A stretch of DNA of 64,000 nt from Epichloe hybrida (Eukaryota > Ascomycota > Sordariomycetes > Hypocreales > Clavicipitaceae), in NCBI GenBank assembly GCA_019022495.1, contig JAFEKR010000024.1:496001-560000 (forward strand), in the 5' to 3' direction. The translations under genes were made by a program, and so were the position numbers. This document shows positions 62,601 to 64,000 of this stretch, piece after piece. The notes under the pieces are model-generated. The model worked only from the letters and a program-made list of their open reading frames with translations. It was not told the origin of the DNA and did not search any database. Positions within the stretch are counted from its first letter, which is position 1, and the number at the start of each line of letters is the position of its first letter.

Positions 62601-64000
62601 TTACCCTTATAGATATATAGCTAGTAGTATGCCTCTTAAAGATTTAGTAATGTGAAAATCTTTACACCTACTAATTAATTAAGGATTTCGGAGATTAGCG
62701 GTAAAGGGGCCCTATTTTTAATAGTAATCCTATTAAGGCCCCTATAATTCACATAAAGCCTTAATTTCCCTGATTTTTTCGGAATGAATAAAATTAAGGC
62801 TCCTACTAAGCTTATTAATCTTCTAATCTACCCTTTCTCCTACACACTTACTAGGTACTCCCTAAGCACTTCTAGCTCTTTTTTGGCTAGGTTATATATA
62901 GGTCCCTAGGGTAGTTATTTTCCCTTTTCTAATTTAATCACATAAGTATAACCACCTAATTCCAGGAGCTTACTAGCTAGCTCCTTTAAAAACATGTTTA
63001 CAAATTCCACGTACTCTTCTAGAATCTACTACAGGGGTGTGTTACTATCCATCTCTTATGTAAGCGCTACTAATTCTTTACAAAACACTACCTAGAGCGC
63101 TATTATACTTCTTAGTTTTTTCTTCTTTAATATATAGGCATATTCTACTACTATTGCTATAACTACACTACAACTTAGGTTATTACTTATTATGTCGCCT
63201 ATTAGTGAATTTTTATTAGTATTTTCTTCTATTACCTCTAGGTTAACTACCTTAATCTTTAGTAACGCTAGTAATAGTGTAATAGAAGACTACTTTACTA
63301 CCTTATGAAGTTATTACTTACCTGTGGTAAAAGTAATGCAATCCTAGGTTATTAGAAACCTCTAGAAACCCTACTTCTAGTCTATTACTATAGGTTTATA
63401 TTCTAGGGTCTAGTCTATCCCTAGGAGTATTCCCTCTCCTATATTAGTAATGTAGTAGCTAACTTTGTAGACCTTTATATAGCCTATACTATCTTTTACC
63501 TTAACTAGTTTACGTAGGATTCCTTAGTGTGGGATCTTATCCTTGCTTGTGCTTTCTAGTATTATCTCTGTTTTTTCTACGTTCTTCTAATCTTATTTTA
63601 ATAATAATTTAGGGTGGATTATTAAATATTCCACGCCTATATTAAATAGCGCTAGCACTACTAACTAGCGGTTATCTTGCCATAAGGACACCTGCATTCT
63701 TATTCTCTTATCTATAGGTTTTTTTGTAGCAAGACTATTATCCTAGGCCTAAGCCAAACTAATTAGAATCTTATTTAGGTCTAAGGTTTTATTACTACTA
63801 TTCTTATACTTCTTAGTAATATGCCTATTACTTTTATAAATTAAGTAGTCTACTACATTATATCTATTTAAACTATATCTAGGACTACCACATTTAAAGC
63901 ACTTAAATAGTCTCTAGCCTATGCTAGGTTACTATAAGCTTTACTATGAGTTATTTATAGGGGAGCTAGAGTGTTATCTCTTATTACTCCTGCCCTCCTT
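59600..64000 (-). mobile_element. Ty3/Gypsy chromovirus, RIP-inactivated, cut by the right edge
   Basis: Domain traces on minus run in Gypsy order: a gag zinc knuckle near 63870-63915, reverse transcriptase, RNase H, integrase and a C-terminal chromodomain near 59690-59775. The order RT-RNaseH-integrase, with integrase last, separates it from Copia; the chromodomain makes it a chromovirus. The lower end is approximate because no LTR could be paired; the upper end lies outside the window. All frames are full of stops. Confidence 0.85.
59640..63930 (-). pseudogene. Gypsy gag-pol remnant with chromodomain
   Basis: Readable traces on minus: zinc knuckle CFKCGSPRYSLNRYN (expected C-C-H-C pattern, His and last Cys mutated, about 63870-63915); reverse transcriptase from about 62830 ([34 protein letters not shown]) with catalytic YLNN at about 62447-62458, where YLDD is expected; RNase H traces VAYFSRKLTNIKLRYLTLDA (about 61870-61940); integrase DFIIGLPPIKDANQTYNTIL with the first Asp (about 60650-60715) and DRGLTFTSRF with the second (about 60485-60525); chromodomain KYLVK*KGYNTLENS (about 59730-59775). 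The pattern of Asp to Asn and Trp/Gln to stop is G-to-A and C-to-T decay. No functional protein can be made. Confidence 0.85.

Larger units (their letters stand above)
50936..64000. other. AT-rich, RIP-like heterochromatic block (to the window edge)
   Basis: From about 50,936 the sequence becomes strongly AT-rich with abundant TA steps, few CA/TG steps and dense stop codons. No intact frame longer than about 85 codons exists in 13 kb. Islands of CG-rich sequence survive only where CpG, not CpA, is dense (51705-51725, 56750-56770). This is what repeat-induced point mutation leaves in Pezizomycotina. Recognisable contents are a Copia element, a Gypsy chromovirus and unclassified repeats. Confidence 0.9.

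Noticed and set aside
59600..64000. Possible paired LTRs for the Gypsy element
   Set aside because: I could not find two matching long terminal copies in the window; the upstream LTR must lie beyond the right edge and the downstream one could not be delimited.

Overview
This window comes from a filamentous ascomycete (Pezizomycotina), most likely a Sordariomycete of the Hypocreales type. The evidence is the gene style (short GT-AG introns of about 60-220 bp, intergenic gaps of 0.5-3.4 kb), the gene set (Whi5-like regulator, Hst4-type sirtuin, secreted sedolisin and aspartic protease, fungal Zn2Cys6 factor), and an AT-rich block of retrotransposons carrying C-to-T/G-to-A decay typical of repeat-induced point mutation (RIP). 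The species is not identified. Many apparent open frames begin at GTG or TTG; I moved each start to the first credible ATG and joined exons by hand.

Layout: 1-4 kb holds the start of a mitochondrial hotdog thioesterase (cut by the left edge) and a DHA1-type MFS transporter, both on minus. 6.7-14.6 kb holds two divergently transcribed secreted repeat proteins: a mucin-stalk protein with a four-copy cysteine repeat and a Gly-Ser tail (minus), and a collagen-like Gly-X-Pro protein (plus), sharing a 1.2 kb promoter region. 16-32.3 kb is a housekeeping stretch: gamma-glutamyltranspeptidase, ER P5A-ATPase (Spf1 type), mitochondrial malate dehydrogenase, an ASC-1/Rqt4-type zinc-finger protein, a Whi5-like repressor with a long Ser-Gln tract, and an unrecognised low-complexity protein. 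35.6-49.7 kb holds a secreted sedolisin, an Hst4-type sirtuin, a very GC-rich class V aminotransferase, a secreted aspartic protease with an Asn/Gly-rich insert, and a Zn2Cys6 transcription factor whose middle region is split over several reading frames.

From about 50.94 kb to the right edge the composition drops sharply to AT-rich and no intact gene remains. It contains a Ty1/Copia element with both LTRs and a 5-bp target duplication (51507-56853, coding on minus), then old unclassified repeat sequence, then a minus-strand Ty3/Gypsy chromovirus (about 59.6 kb to beyond the edge). In both elements the reverse transcriptase catalytic Asp-Asp pair has become Asn-Asn.

The genes do not form one pathway. 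The most distinctive loci are the divergent cell-surface repeat proteins with a possibly undescribed cysteine repeat, and the frame-broken transcription factor beside the RIP-affected retrotransposon block. No tRNA, rRNA or CRISPR array was found.
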